Source: Flavivirga aquimarina
GTDB taxonomy: Bacteria; Bacteroidota; Bacteroidia; Flavobacteriales; Flavobacteriaceae
Reading direction: 5' to 3'
Assembly (NCBI RefSeq): GCF_030540835.1
Contig: NZ_JAUOEK010000184.1
Location: forward strand, 248,001-312,000
Length of the DNA stretch: 64,000 bases
This document shows positions 1 to 8,649 of this stretch, piece after piece. Below the pieces are notes generated by a model that saw only the letters and a program-made list of their open reading frames with translations, had not been told where the DNA came from and did not search any database. The first letter of the stretch is position 1; each line of letters starts with the position of its first letter. The position numbers and the translations under genes are program-made.

Positions 1-18
1 TAATTTTTGTGTACTCAT
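1..18 (-). CDS. 5' end of a probable methionine-biosynthesis gene (partial)
   Basis: An ATG on the minus strand at 16-18 opens six codons reading MSTQKL before the window ends. From memory, flavobacterial O-acetylhomoserine sulfhydrylases (MetY) often begin MSTQK, and the gene lies just downstream of the SAM-I riboswitch at 138-277, which in this phylum normally controls methionine genes. The assignment rests on context and six residues, so it is tentative; another methionine gene such as metX, metH or metF would fit the riboswitch equally well. Confidence 0.35.
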
Positions 19-137
19 TTTTCTAATTTTTTAGTTAATTATTAAATAAACCAAAAGTCAAATGCGCTTATAAAAGCGTACTTAATAGAAAAATGTTATA
101 AAGAAAATTTAAAAATTACTAAAAGTAATTTCGTTTG

Positions 138-277
138 GTTATCTATCCGTTAAATCCTGAAACTGTACTGAAAATAAATTCAACAATTTTAGGACGGGGT
201 AGAATTTAGCACCTTCTTTATTAATAAAGGGTTGCTAAGGTTTCATCGGGTCTAATCCCTCCGCCTTTCTTGATAAC
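138..277 (-). promoter_or_regulatory. SAM-I (S-box) riboswitch
   Basis: Read on the minus strand, the S-box core is present: ATCAAGAAAGGCGGAGGGA, then GACCCGATGAAACC, then TTAGCAACC, and finally GGTGCTAAATTC. The closing P1 stem can be drawn between GTTATC (277-272) and GATAAC (143-138). The variable P3 arm is CCTTTATTAATAAAG, and P4 is extended between about 150 and 200. S-box RNAs bind S-adenosylmethionine and turn off methionine and sulfur-assimilation genes. The controlled gene lies to the left, starting at position 18, about 120 bases after the aptamer, which leaves room for an expression platform. Upstream on the minus strand, AATATTTG resembles the Bacteroidetes -7 box. Confidence 0.93.
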
Positions 278-378
278 ATTTCAATAAGTGATTGAACTTT
301 GTGAATGCAAATATTCGTTCAGAAAAAGTTAATATCCAAATTTTTTGATAGAAATTTTTATTTTTCTCTCAACCAAAT

Positions 379-1926
379 CTATTTATGCTTCATATCATGG
401 AACTTATTTCTAATGACTAAACCAATCGGTCTGTTCTGAATTTTCGATTCTAACCACGAAATAATATCTAAATATAAAAAGGCGCGACTTTGATAAGGGT
501 CGTTTTCAAACTCTTTCAATTTTTTATGTAATTTTATAAATTCTTTCCTAACTTCATTAGGATAAATGTCGCCTAATCCTCTTAAAAACTTAATAAACTC
601 TTTTTGCACTTCATATAAATCTTCCATTTTAATTAAAAACTTATAAGTACTTCTAATTAAAACATCTAAATTATAATCCAACCCTGCTTCGTAATGTGCT
701 ACAAGGTTTAATATTCTTGAAAAACACAATAAATCTTCACGCATTTGTAATGATTTGTTGCTTATTATTTTTTCTAAAAAGTAAATACACTTTTTATTCT
801 CTCCTACACCAAAATACATACTTGCAATCTTGTAATAGAATACCATAATGTGATGTTCATCAATACGGTCTTTATAGTTTTTTAAACGCTCTAAGACCTC
901 ATCAATTAAAGGTAAACCAGCTTCAAAACTCCCATTAATAAAGTGTAAGTTGAATTTATTATTATAAATGTATAAAAACGTTAACCCTTCTACATTATCA
1001 TCAATAGGGAACCATTTTTCTTTTGTAACGGCTTCTAAATTTAAAAGGGTTTCTTTAAATTTCTCATACTGCCTTAAATAAAATAATGCTTCGAGCAAAT
1101 AGTGATTTCCTTTTAAAAAAAAGACAGGGTTTAAGATAATCATATCTTTATTTCCATAAAATAGACCTACCCATTTAGAAGCATACTTATAACTTGCTAA
1201 AAAATCTGAGGTTAAAAAACTATACCACAAATAAGCCTTATATAACCAAAGTTTTTCTCTAAAACCTAATTCATTTATATCATATTTTGGTAGCCTGTCG
1301 TTAAAATATTTAGTGACTCTACGATTTTCCTTATCATCTTTTATATAACCTGTTTTTAAAAACAGACCATACAATTGAAGTGATAAATTAGACAATTTAC
1401 TGGCTATGACATTTTGCTGACTTAATTCTTTTGCCTGTACAGACAACTCATCTGCTCTATTATTAAGACTTCTGGTAATATATTGAGATTCAATTATTTT
1501 TTCAAGCTCTACAATTTCATAAGCAATATTCTTTTCTTCATTGGCAATGGCCAAACTTTTAGATTTATCCAGTATTTTTAAACTTTGTTTATATAGCCCT
1601 TTATGATATAAAATGGTGGCAAAATCTAATTGTTCGCGAATTTGAATTCTAATATTTTGATGAGAAGGGTTTAGCCTTAAACTAATTAAAATTTGCTTAT
1701 ATAAATGCGCTTTTAAATTGGAAAGTTGCTGTTTTTTTACAATGCCTTTTTTAAGAATAACGGCTTCATCGTAGACAGAAAGTTTATCAAGAATATTAAA
1801 GAGTGTCAAGAATTTTGAGTCTTCATTTACTCCCAAACGACCAACATAAAGTTTAAACTGCCTCTTTTCAGATTTAGATAGTGACTTTATTAATACAAAC
1901 AAGTTATCTTTTTGCTCTCTTGTCAT
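379..1926 (-). CDS. conserved helical-repeat protein of unknown function (515 aa)
   Basis: I do not recognise a characterised family. The 515-residue product has no signal peptide or membrane segment, so it is probably cytoplasmic. It is rich in Leu, Lys, Tyr and Phe, with repeated amphipathic helices (for example ILYHKGLYKQSLKILDKSKSL near residue 105) that look like degenerate TPR repeats. Such proteins are common, unnamed, in Flavobacteriaceae. The start MTREQKDNLFVLIKSL is the only ATG near the 5' end and faces leuA divergently across 149 bp. The gene sits between a riboswitch-controlled methionine gene and leuAB, but nothing links it to either pathway. Confidence 0.75.
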   Translation of the reverse strand: MTREQKDNLFVLIKSLSKSEKRQFKLYVGRLGVNEDSKFLTLFNILDKLSVYDEAVILKKGIVKKQQLSNLKAHLYKQILISLRLNPSHQNIRIQIREQLDFATILYHKGLYKQSLKILDKSKSLAIANEEKNIAYEIVELEKIIESQYITRSLNNRADELSVQAKELSQQNVIASKLSNLSLQLYGLFLKTGYIKDDKENRRVTKYFNDRLPKYDINELGFREKLWLYKAYLWYSFLTSDFLASYKYASKWVGLFYGNKDMIILNPVFFLKGNHYLLEALFYLRQYEKFKETLLNLEAVTKEKWFPIDDNVEGLTFLYIYNNKFNLHFINGSFEAGLPLIDEVLERLKNYKDRIDEHHIMVFYYKIASMYFGVGENKKCIYFLEKIISNKSLQMREDLLCFSRILNLVAHYEAGLDYNLDVLIRSTYKFLIKMEDLYEVQKEFIKFLRGLGDIYPNEVRKEFIKLHKKLKEFENDPYQSRAFLYLDIISWLESKIQNRPIGLVIRNKFHDMKHK

Positions 1927-1960
1927 AGTTGTAAAAACAATATTAAAATGCTGATTTTCA

Positions 1961-2023
1961 GTTGATTAATAAGACAATCAACGAGTTAAACATCGTAAAA
2001 GCAAAAGCATCTATTGTGCTTTT
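1961..2023 (+). promoter_or_regulatory. leuA leader with two consecutive stem-loops
   Basis: Two perfect inverted repeats lie in the 149-bp gap before leuA. The first is GTTGATT/AATCAAC at 1961-1967 and 1976-1982 with an 8-base loop. The second is AAAAGCA/TGCTTTT at 2003-2009 and 2017-2023 with a 7-base loop, ending in a short T run. A five-codon reading frame (MLIFS) begins at about 1948 just before them. The arrangement could be an attenuator or a protein-binding leader for leuAB. It could also be no more than AT-rich chance structure. Confidence 0.35.
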
Positions 2024-2075
2024 TAGGAAACCAAAATATAAATTCGTAATACAATAAGAAAATATATTTTAATAA

Positions 2076-3251
2076 ATGTCTAGCAATAACGTCCAAATTT
2101 TTGATACTACGCTTCGAGATGGTGAGCAAGTTCCTGGTTGTAAATTAAATACTGAGCAAAAATTAATCATTGCAGAGCAGTTAGATAATTTAGGAGTTGA
2201 TATTATTGAAGCTGGGTTTCCCGTATCTAGTCCTGGCGATTTCAAATCGGTTGATGCTATTTCTAAAATCGTAAAAAATGCCACTGTTTGTGGTTTAACA
2301 CGATCTGTTGAAAATGATATAAAAGTAGCTGCCGAGGCATTAAAATATGCTAAAACACCAAGAATTCATACCGGTATTGGCACCTCTGAATCTCATATAA
2401 AATTCAAATTTAAGTCGACACAAGAAGCTATCATAGAACGTGCTGTTAAGGCGGTTAGTTATGCTAAATCTTTTGTTGAAGATGTAGAGTTTTATGCTGA
2501 AGATGCTGGTAGAACCGATAACGAATATTTAGCAAGAGTTTGTGAAGCTGTTATTAAAGCTGGTGCAACTGTTTTAAATATTCCAGATACTACTGGTTAC
2601 TGTTTGCCACATGAATACGGAGCTAAAATTAAATACTTAAAAGAAAACGTAAAAGGTATTGACAAAGCTATTTTATCTTGCCATTGCCATAACGATCTGG
2701 GTTTAGCAACAGCTAACTCTATTGAAGGTGTTATTAATGGTGCCAGACAAATTGAATGTACTATTAATGGTATTGGTGAACGCGCCGGAAATACGGCTTT
2801 AGAAGAAGTCGTCATGATTTTAAAACAACACCCGTATTTAAATCTAGACACTAGAATACAAACCGAAATGCTTTATGGTATTAGTCAACTGGTTTCAGAT
2901 AGTATGGGTATTTATACACAACCAAATAAAGCAATTGTTGGGGCTAATGCATTTGCTCATAGTTCGGGGATTCACCAAGATGGGGTTATTAAAAATCGTG
3001 AAACTTACGAAATTATAGACCCTAAAGATGTAGGAGTAACAGAGTCTGCTATTGTGCTAACTGCCAGAAGTGGTAGAGCAGCATTAGCTTATAGAGCCAA
3101 AAATGTTGGATATGAATTAACAAAACTTCAGTTGGATGAAATTTATATGAATTTCTTAGATTTTGCCGACAAAAAGAAAGAAGTTAATGATAATGATATT
3201 CATGAAATTATAGAAAACAGCAAAGTATATAATGAAATTACTTCTGCTTAA
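2076..3251 (+). CDS. leuA: 2-isopropylmalate synthase, short form
   Basis: Condenses acetyl-CoA with 2-oxoisovalerate, the first committed step of leucine synthesis. The DRE-TIM metallolyase signature DTTLRDGEQ is at residues 10-18, the metal-binding [12 protein letters not shown] at 203-214 and NGIGERAGN at 231-239. The protein is 391 residues, against over 500 for the classical enzyme. It ends soon after the subdomain containing HSSGIHQDG and lacks the C-terminal LeuA regulatory domain that binds leucine. Feedback inhibition by that route is therefore not expected (inference). Homocitrate or citramalate synthase are alternatives in this superfamily, but leuB follows at once. A palindromic repeat sits in the gap to leuB. 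Confidence 0.9.
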   Translation: MSSNNVQIFDTTLRDGEQVPGCKLNTEQKLIIAEQLDNLGVDIIEAGFPVSSPGDFKSVDAISKIVKNATVCGLTRSVENDIKVAAEALKYAKTPRIHTGIGTSESHIKFKFKSTQEAIIERAVKAVSYAKSFVEDVEFYAEDAGRTDNEYLARVCEAVIKAGATVLNIPDTTGYCLPHEYGAKIKYLKENVKGIDKAILSCHCHNDLGLATANSIEGVINGARQIECTINGIGERAGNTALEEVVMILKQHPYLNLDTRIQTEMLYGISQLVSDSMGIYTQPNKAIVGANAFAHSSGIHQDGVIKNRETYEIIDPKDVGVTESAIVLTARSGRAALAYRAKNVGYELTKLQLDEIYMNFLDFADKKKEVNDNDIHEIIENSKVYNEITSA

Positions 3252-3259
3252 AACAAGAG

Positions 3260-3294
3260 ATTCCCTCCCGATAGTTATCGGGATTCACGGGAAT
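3260..3294 (+). repeat. intergenic palindromic element between leuA and leuB
   Basis: An inner palindrome CCCGATA-GT-TATCGGG (3267-3282) lies within an outer pair ATTCCC (3260-3265) and GGGAAT (3289-3294), followed by GAC. The form GGGAATGAC next to a GC-rich palindrome is typical of dispersed extragenic elements in Flavobacteriaceae. It lies inside the leuAB transcript and could pause transcription or affect mRNA stability. Confidence 0.7.
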
Positions 3295-3313
3295 GACAAA
3301 AGTAAATAATGAA

Positions 3314-4432
3314 ATGAAACTAAATATTGCCGTTTTACCAGGCGATGGTATAGGTCCAGAAGTCACAGCTCAAGCCGTAAAGGCTTTGAAAGCTATTGCT
3401 ATGGAGTTTAACCATGTATTTACTTTCGAAACCGGATTAGTTGGGGCAGCTGCAATAGATAAAACAGGAAATCCTTTACCAGAAGAAACCATAAGCATTT
3501 GCGAAAACGCAGATGCTATTTTATTTGGAGCTATTGGTAATACAAAATACGATAATGATCCTAATACAAAAATAAGACCGGAACAAGGTCTTTTAGGGCT
3601 TCGTAAAGTGTTGGATTTGTACACTAATATAAGGCCTGTTATTGCTTATGAAGATTTGCTAAACAAATCTTCATTAAAGATAAAGCAAATTAAGAATACC
3701 AATATTCTTATTTACCGCGAACTTACCAGTGGTATTTATTTTGGCGAAAAAAAACTAAGTGATGATGGCAATACGGCATCCGATATTTGTCAATATACGC
3801 GTTCTGAAATAGAACGCATTGCACATTTAGCATTTAAAGCCGCACAATCCAGAAGGCATAAATTAACTTTGGTAGATAAAGCCAATGTTTTGGCTAGTTC
3901 TCGCTTATGGCGTAAAGTGGTTCAAGAATTAGCCTCGCAATACCCTGATGTAAAATTGAACTATCTATATATAGATAATGCCGCTATGGAACTTATTATT
4001 AATCCGAGACAGTTTGACGTTATTTTAACCGAAAATATGTTTGGAGATATTCTATCTGAAGAAGCCAGCGTTATTGTAGGTTCTATAGGTTTGTTAGCAT
4101 CTGCATCTATTGGTGATAAGCATGCCATGTTTGAGCCTATTCACGGTGCTTATACTAAAGCCGCTAATAAAGGAATCGCTAATCCTATTGCATCCATTTT
4201 ATCTGCAGCTATGCTATTAAGCCATTTTGGTTTAGATGAAGAAGCCGATTTAATAAGACATGGTGTAGACAAATCGCTAAAACTTCATATAACAACACCC
4301 GATTTAAACACAAAATACGATAATATTACGACGACAAAAGTGGGTGATTTTATCGAAGACTTTATAAATAATCCAGAAGAAACTAATTTAAATTTTACAA
4401 ACATACATTTAGGACAGTCCACAATTATTTAA
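3314..4432 (+). CDS. leuB: 3-isopropylmalate dehydrogenase
   Basis: Oxidative decarboxylation of 3-isopropylmalate with NAD+, the third step of leucine synthesis. Recognisable blocks are the N-terminal LPGDGIGPEV, RELTSGIYFGEKK (RELTGGIYFG in most relatives), DKANVLASSRLW, MFGDILSEEASVIVGSIG with the metal-binding aspartates, and FEPIHGAYTKAANKGIANP, the NAD-binding loop. I chose the ATG at 3314 (MKLNIAVLPGD), giving 372 residues. The upstream in-frame ATG at 3293 falls inside the palindromic element and adds seven residues not expected for the family. leuC and leuD, which supply the isomerase, are not in this window. A strong terminator follows at 4475. Confidence 0.93.
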   Translation: MKLNIAVLPGDGIGPEVTAQAVKALKAIAMEFNHVFTFETGLVGAAAIDKTGNPLPEETISICENADAILFGAIGNTKYDNDPNTKIRPEQGLLGLRKVLDLYTNIRPVIAYEDLLNKSSLKIKQIKNTNILIYRELTSGIYFGEKKLSDDGNTASDICQYTRSEIERIAHLAFKAAQSRRHKLTLVDKANVLASSRLWRKVVQELASQYPDVKLNYLYIDNAAMELIINPRQFDVILTENMFGDILSEEASVIVGSIGLLASASIGDKHAMFEPIHGAYTKAANKGIANPIASILSAAMLLSHFGLDEEADLIRHGVDKSLKLHITTPDLNTKYDNITTTKVGDFIEDFINNPEETNLNFTNIHLGQSTII

Positions 4433-4474
4433 TTATTTGAGTTAGTCGCCAAATTAAAATTTTTGGGATTTACG

Positions 4475-4503
4475 AAAAGCACATCTAACCGATGTGCTTT
4501 TTT
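4475..4503 (+). terminator. intrinsic terminator after leuB
   Basis: The stem GCACATC (4479-4485) and GATGTGC (4491-4497) has a 5-base loop, is preceded by AAAA and followed by TTTTTT. It lies 43 bp after the leuB stop. The flanking A and T runs mean it could also act on the other strand. Confidence 0.85.
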
Positions 4504-4587
4504 ATTGAGTCGTCACGAGGAATATATATCGAAATAATATAGCTAAATCAAAATAAATCGTCATTAATTAGATTTACTTCTTTCGAA

Positions 4588-4620
4588 AGACCTGCTAGGT
4601 TTTTAAAACCTGGCAGGTCT
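4588..4620. repeat. AGACCTG palindrome, copy 1
   Basis: AGACCTGCTAGG, a TTTTTAAAA centre, then CCTGGCAGGTCT. It is an almost perfect 33-bp palindrome and the first of five copies in this window. It lies in the convergent gap between leuB and the GH95 gene. Confidence 0.8.
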
Positions 4621-4697
4621 AATATAAAATTCCGCCTATGTCAAATTATGATGATTTAGCTATATCATGGATTTATAGATTCCTTTTCTTTTTAAAT

Positions 4698-4849
4698 TGA
4701 AGTGGTTTAAACTTTTTGGATTAAAGCGAAAATTAATGATTTTTTGCCCTTTTTTGAGTTGCATAGCATAGCTATGGAGGGAAAAAAAGTCGAAAAAAGG
4801 GAAAAAAAGCATCATTTTTTAGCCAATTGAAAAAGTTTAAACCACTTCA
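4698..4849. mobile_element. 152-bp foldback (MITE-like) element
   Basis: Perfect 20-bp terminal inverted repeats, TGAAGTGGTTTAAACTTTTT at 4698-4717 and its complement at 4830-4849. The inner arms continue the symmetry imperfectly (AATGATTTTTTGCCC on the left mirrors a GGGAAAAAAAGCATCATT block on the right), around a centre near CATAGCATAGCTATGG. No coding capacity. The size, terminal repeats and lack of a gene fit a miniature inverted-repeat element. No clear target-site duplication is visible: the flanks are AAAT and TTAT. It ends 11 bp from the GH95 stop codon and could serve as its terminator. Confidence 0.65.
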
Positions 4850-4860
4850 TTATCAATACA

Positions 4861-7245
4861 TCATTTTAAAACTATAAAATAACGTTCGTTTTTAATAGTT
4901 TTAAAATGAATGACATCTGATTTTTCTATAACGTAAGGTATTATTTCCCCAGAATCATCTTTTAAAATAGCACTGTCAATGTCAGGATATTTAATACGGC
5001 ATACGCCACCTTTATTAGAGGTGATTTCAAATGAAACCGCCTTACTATTCTTCCAAACAGTTGAGATCTCAAAATTCCCTCTAGCTACCAAACCCCTGTA
5101 TTCTCCATCTTTCCATGCACTAGAAAGTGCTGCAAGAGGTTCTATATAACCTTCATGACTTTGCAGAAGCATTTCGGCAACTCCTGCCATACATCCAAAA
5201 TTACCATCTATTTGAAAAGGAGGATGCGTTGTCCACAAATTTGGCAACGTACGTTCTTTTATAAATTTTGTATAAACTTTATGAGCTTGCTCACCATCTT
5301 TAGTTCTAGCTCGCAAATTCATTCTATGCGCCATAGCCCAACCTGTTGTATTATTCCCTCTTAAATCTAAAGTTACAATAGAGGCATCCATCCATTCTTT
5401 TGTAGTTGAGTTTATGAGTGTTCCTGGATATAAAGCACAAAGGTGTGATATATGCCTATGTTTTTTTTGACCTATTTCGCCATAAAATTCTTCTTCTCTA
5501 AATTCTTTTACTTGTCCTGATTTACCAACAACAATAGGGTCTAGTTTATTAATTTGATGCTTCACAACTTCCAAGAACACATCATTTAAGTTAAGAACCG
5601 CAGAAGCTTTAAGTAAGTCATTATGATTTTCCCAAACCAATCCTTGATCAAAGGTAGTACCAGCTGTAATATAATTGACTCCATCATGTTTTTGCTCAGG
5701 AGAGGCTGATGGATTTACAAGTAATAAATCGTCACCAACAGGAACTAACGTTTTAGAAAGAAACTTACTCATACCCAAAAGAGCAGGGTATGCTTTTTCT
5801 CGTAAAAAAGTAGTATCCATAGTAAACTCATAATAATCCCAAAACATTTTACTTGTTAGCGCCCCTGTACCTGGACCAGAATGACCGCCTGGACCAACAA
5901 TTTTATGTGGCGTAGTTCCTGTTCCTATAGTCCAACCATTGTCTGTACTAACATTATTTATCGCTTGTGGGTTATTCTTCTTAAGATATTCAGTGGCTAA
6001 ATTATTTGCTTTGGAGCGATACGCCTCGTGAAACTCTACATAAGGTGTGAAAGTTTCTGCCAGATTGGTATTAAAAGCACCCCAATAATTCATTTGCACA
6101 TTAATGTTATGCCAAAAACCACCTGTAAAAGGTGTTACTTCGTATTGACTCCAAACACCTTGCAAACCGCATGGCAAGGTACCTTTTCTTGATGTAGAAA
6201 TAAGTAAATAACGCCCATAATGAAACATTAATTCTTCTAGATAATGACTTGTAACTTTCGACTTATAGTGTTCAAGTAATTCGTTAGTAGTCCCTTTTGG
6301 TACTTCATTATTAAAATTAAGTTCTACCCTAGAAAATAAATTTTGGTAATCGCTTAAATGGTCTGCTTTCAGTCTTTCAAACCCTTTAATAGTTGCGGAA
6401 TTAATGAGTGCTGTTACTTTTTCATGCGGAAAAACACTTGAGTCTAATTTCTGGTTGTTAATTTCTTCATTAAAAACGGATTCACTCAACTTATAGTTTG
6501 TTCCAGCTGCAATTAACAAAATAACACTGTCTGCATTTTTTACAATAATCTCCGATCTACCATCTTTTTGATTAGTTGATAATTCCCCTCCTTCATTTAT
6601 AACTTTAATTTGCCCTTCATAATTAATGCTAAAGTGGTTAATAAAACCAGACATAGTAATTAAATCATTCTGGACTCTCATTTTTCCACTTCTTGTATTT
6701 ATTTCTGTGGAATCTCTTAGATATGGTATTTTTGGTCTAAGCTTAAAAGACACTTTACCCTTTTTATTAGCACTCAGTTTTATTACTAATACATTGTCTG
6801 GATAACTAATAAAATGCTCTCTTGTATATTCAACACCTTTATAGTTATAGTTTACATAGGCTATAGCTTCATTTATATTTACAGATCTTCTATAGTTCTC
6901 AGGGTTTTGATGTCCAAAATCTAAATTAATTTCAGCAAAACTTGTTAGACCTCCAATACCATATAAACCTTCATTGGCGAGTGTTTTTTCTGTAAGTTGA
7001 ATACGTTCTGTGTCTGTTCTTCCAAATAGGTTAGCTCCCATATATCCATTACCTATTGGATAAGATTTTAATTCCCAATCTTCATCATAAGGATAACCTC
7101 TTGCCTTTTTTATAGAATAATCACTACCTCTATTCGGTGCTGGCTTATCATCCCAAATCTCATAAACTCTAGAAATTGCATCTGTTTGAGAAAATACATT
7201 TCCTATACATAAAAGAAAAAAAATATATGATAAAATTGTTTTCAT
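4861..7245 (-). CDS. secreted GH95-family alpha-L-fucosidase-like glycoside hydrolase
   Basis: A 794-residue protein with a signal peptide (MKTILSYIFFLLCIGNVFSQ), an N-terminal beta domain with the family-typical YPIGNGYMGANLFG, and an (alpha/alpha)6 catalytic barrel. By comparison with the Bifidobacterium AfcA enzyme (from memory), the acid is E517 in SASPEQ, the asparagine pair assisting water is N380/N382 in HNINVQMNYW, and the aspartate is D680 in IDGNFG. All are present, so it should be active. GH95 enzymes remove alpha-1,2-fucose or related alpha-L-galactose by inversion; the true substrate here is unknown. The gene starts only 20 bp after argH, so it may be read from the arginine operon, an odd position for a polysaccharide enzyme. 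Confidence 0.85.
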   Translation of the reverse strand: MKTILSYIFFLLCIGNVFSQTDAISRVYEIWDDKPAPNRGSDYSIKKARGYPYDEDWELKSYPIGNGYMGANLFGRTDTERIQLTEKTLANEGLYGIGGLTSFAEINLDFGHQNPENYRRSVNINEAIAYVNYNYKGVEYTREHFISYPDNVLVIKLSANKKGKVSFKLRPKIPYLRDSTEINTRSGKMRVQNDLITMSGFINHFSINYEGQIKVINEGGELSTNQKDGRSEIIVKNADSVILLIAAGTNYKLSESVFNEEINNQKLDSSVFPHEKVTALINSATIKGFERLKADHLSDYQNLFSRVELNFNNEVPKGTTNELLEHYKSKVTSHYLEELMFHYGRYLLISTSRKGTLPCGLQGVWSQYEVTPFTGGFWHNINVQMNYWGAFNTNLAETFTPYVEFHEAYRSKANNLATEYLKKNNPQAINNVSTDNGWTIGTGTTPHKIVGPGGHSGPGTGALTSKMFWDYYEFTMDTTFLREKAYPALLGMSKFLSKTLVPVGDDLLLVNPSASPEQKHDGVNYITAGTTFDQGLVWENHNDLLKASAVLNLNDVFLEVVKHQINKLDPIVVGKSGQVKEFREEEFYGEIGQKKHRHISHLCALYPGTLINSTTKEWMDASIVTLDLRGNNTTGWAMAHRMNLRARTKDGEQAHKVYTKFIKERTLPNLWTTHPPFQIDGNFGCMAGVAEMLLQSHEGYIEPLAALSSAWKDGEYRGLVARGNFEISTVWKNSKAVSFEITSNKGGVCRIKYPDIDSAILKDDSGEIIPYVIEKSDVIHFKTIKNERYFIVLK

Positions 7246-7265
7246 AAGACTAACTTAAAAAAATA

Positions 7266-8540
7266 CTATTCAGGAAACTTAGCCCTAATCTCATCTAAAC
7301 ATAAATTGTGAATACTCCCTGCATGAGTATGTTTTTTAGAAGTATCTGGTACGTAAGTTCCATCTTGAACTTGTCCGCCAATTTTTTGGTAAGCTTCTCT
7401 AAAGCTTTGTCCTTCTACTACCAATGTATTGATATTGTCTACCGTAAAAAGGTATTTATACTTATCGTCATTTATATCAACATCTTTCACTATGATTTGC
7501 TGGATAGAATAATTAAAAATATCAAGGATGTCTTTTAAATCCTCAAAAGCTGCAATAATGTTTTCTTTTAATAACTGAAAATCTCTATGATAACCACTTG
7601 GTAAGTTATTGGTTATTAAGATCATTTCACTCTGCAAAGCTTGTATTTTGTTACACTTTCCTCGTATTAGCTCAAACACATCCGGGTTCTTTTTATGAGG
7701 CATAATGCTACTACCTGTAGTTAATTCATCTGGAAAGGAAATAAACCCAAAATTCTGACTCATATATAAACACACATCCATTGCAAAGCGCGCCATGGTA
7801 TTACATAAACCGCCTAAACTTGTAGCAATAGTCCGTTCATTTTTTCCTCTACCCATCTGTGCGGCTACGACATTATATTTTAACGTTGCAAAGTCCATTT
7901 CTTTGGTCGTTAACTCTCTATCTATTGGAAACGAACTTCCATAACCTGCAGCAGAACCTAATGGGTTTTGATCAACTGTTTTAATAGCTGCATTCAATAA
8001 ATATACATCATCAATCATGAGCTCTGCATAGGCAGAAAACCACAACCCAAATGATGATGGCATCGCCACTTGTAAATGTGTATAGCCTGGTAACACTTTA
8101 TCTTTATACGTTTCTGCTAATCCTAATAAGGTCTCAAAAAGAACTTTTGTTTTATCTTTAATCAGACTTAGGTTGTCTTTGTAATATAAATGGCAAGCCA
8201 CTAAAACCTGATCATTTCTGGAGCGTGCTGTATGGATTTTTTTCCCAACGTCGCCTAAAGATTTAGTCAGTTCGAATTCTATTTTAGAGTGCACATCTTC
8301 AAACTGCTCATCAATAACAAACGTACCATTTTCTATTTGCTCTTCTAGAGTTTTTAGACCTGTTAATAATTCTACCAATTCTTCAACAGAAATAATACCG
8401 ATTTTTTGAAGCATTTTTGCATGCGCCTTAGAGGCTATTACATCATATTTTGCTATATGCATATCGATTTCTCTATCGTTTCCAACAGTAAATTGTTCTA
8501 TTTTTTTATCGATTGATATGCCTTTATCCCAGAGTTTCAT
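7266..8540 (-). CDS. argH: argininosuccinate lyase
   Basis: Splits argininosuccinate into arginine and fumarate, the last arginine step. The fumarase/aspartase superfamily signature TGSSIMPHKKNPD is at residues 275-287. HTARSRNDQ and GYTHLQ carry further active-site residues. At 424 residues it is slightly shorter than the usual 450-460 of proteobacterial ArgH. It is the last biosynthetic gene of the operon, separated from the SMI1/KNR4 gene by 109 bp containing two palindromes, with the GH95 gene 20 bp downstream. Confidence 0.95.
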   Translation of the reverse strand: MKLWDKGISIDKKIEQFTVGNDREIDMHIAKYDVIASKAHAKMLQKIGIISVEELVELLTGLKTLEEQIENGTFVIDEQFEDVHSKIEFELTKSLGDVGKKIHTARSRNDQVLVACHLYYKDNLSLIKDKTKVLFETLLGLAETYKDKVLPGYTHLQVAMPSSFGLWFSAYAELMIDDVYLLNAAIKTVDQNPLGSAAGYGSSFPIDRELTTKEMDFATLKYNVVAAQMGRGKNERTIATSLGGLCNTMARFAMDVCLYMSQNFGFISFPDELTTGSSIMPHKKNPDVFELIRGKCNKIQALQSEMILITNNLPSGYHRDFQLLKENIIAAFEDLKDILDIFNYSIQQIIVKDVDINDDKYKYLFTVDNINTLVVEGQSFREAYQKIGGQVQDGTYVPDTSKKHTHAGSIHNLCLDEIRAKFPE

Positions 8541-8543
8541 AAA

Positions 8544-8561
8544 TTTCTGCGAAGGCAGAAA
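8544..8561. repeat. short TTTCTGC palindrome
   Basis: TTTCTGC-GAAG-GCAGAAA, a 7-bp stem with a 4-base loop just upstream of argH. A related sequence (TTTCTGC...GCAGGAA) occurs at about 21669-21687, so it appears to belong to a dispersed family. Confidence 0.55.
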
Positions 8562-8606
8562 TCTCTACCTTCATTTTTAATTATTATTTATTTCTAAACT
8601 TACATA

Positions 8607-8638
8607 AGACCTGTCAGGTTTTATAAACCGACAGATCT
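8607..8638. repeat. AGACCTG palindrome, copy 2 (diverged)
   Basis: AGACCTGTCAGG, a TTTTATAAA centre, then CCGACAGATCT. It is the most degraded of the five copies and lies 11 bp after the SMI1/KNR4 stop, in the gap before argH. Confidence 0.7.
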
Positions 8639-8649
8639 ATTATTTTTAT

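Noticed and set aside
3293-3313. Upstream ATG for leuB
   Set aside because: It lies in the palindromic element (GGGAATGAC) and adds seven residues outside the family's normal start.
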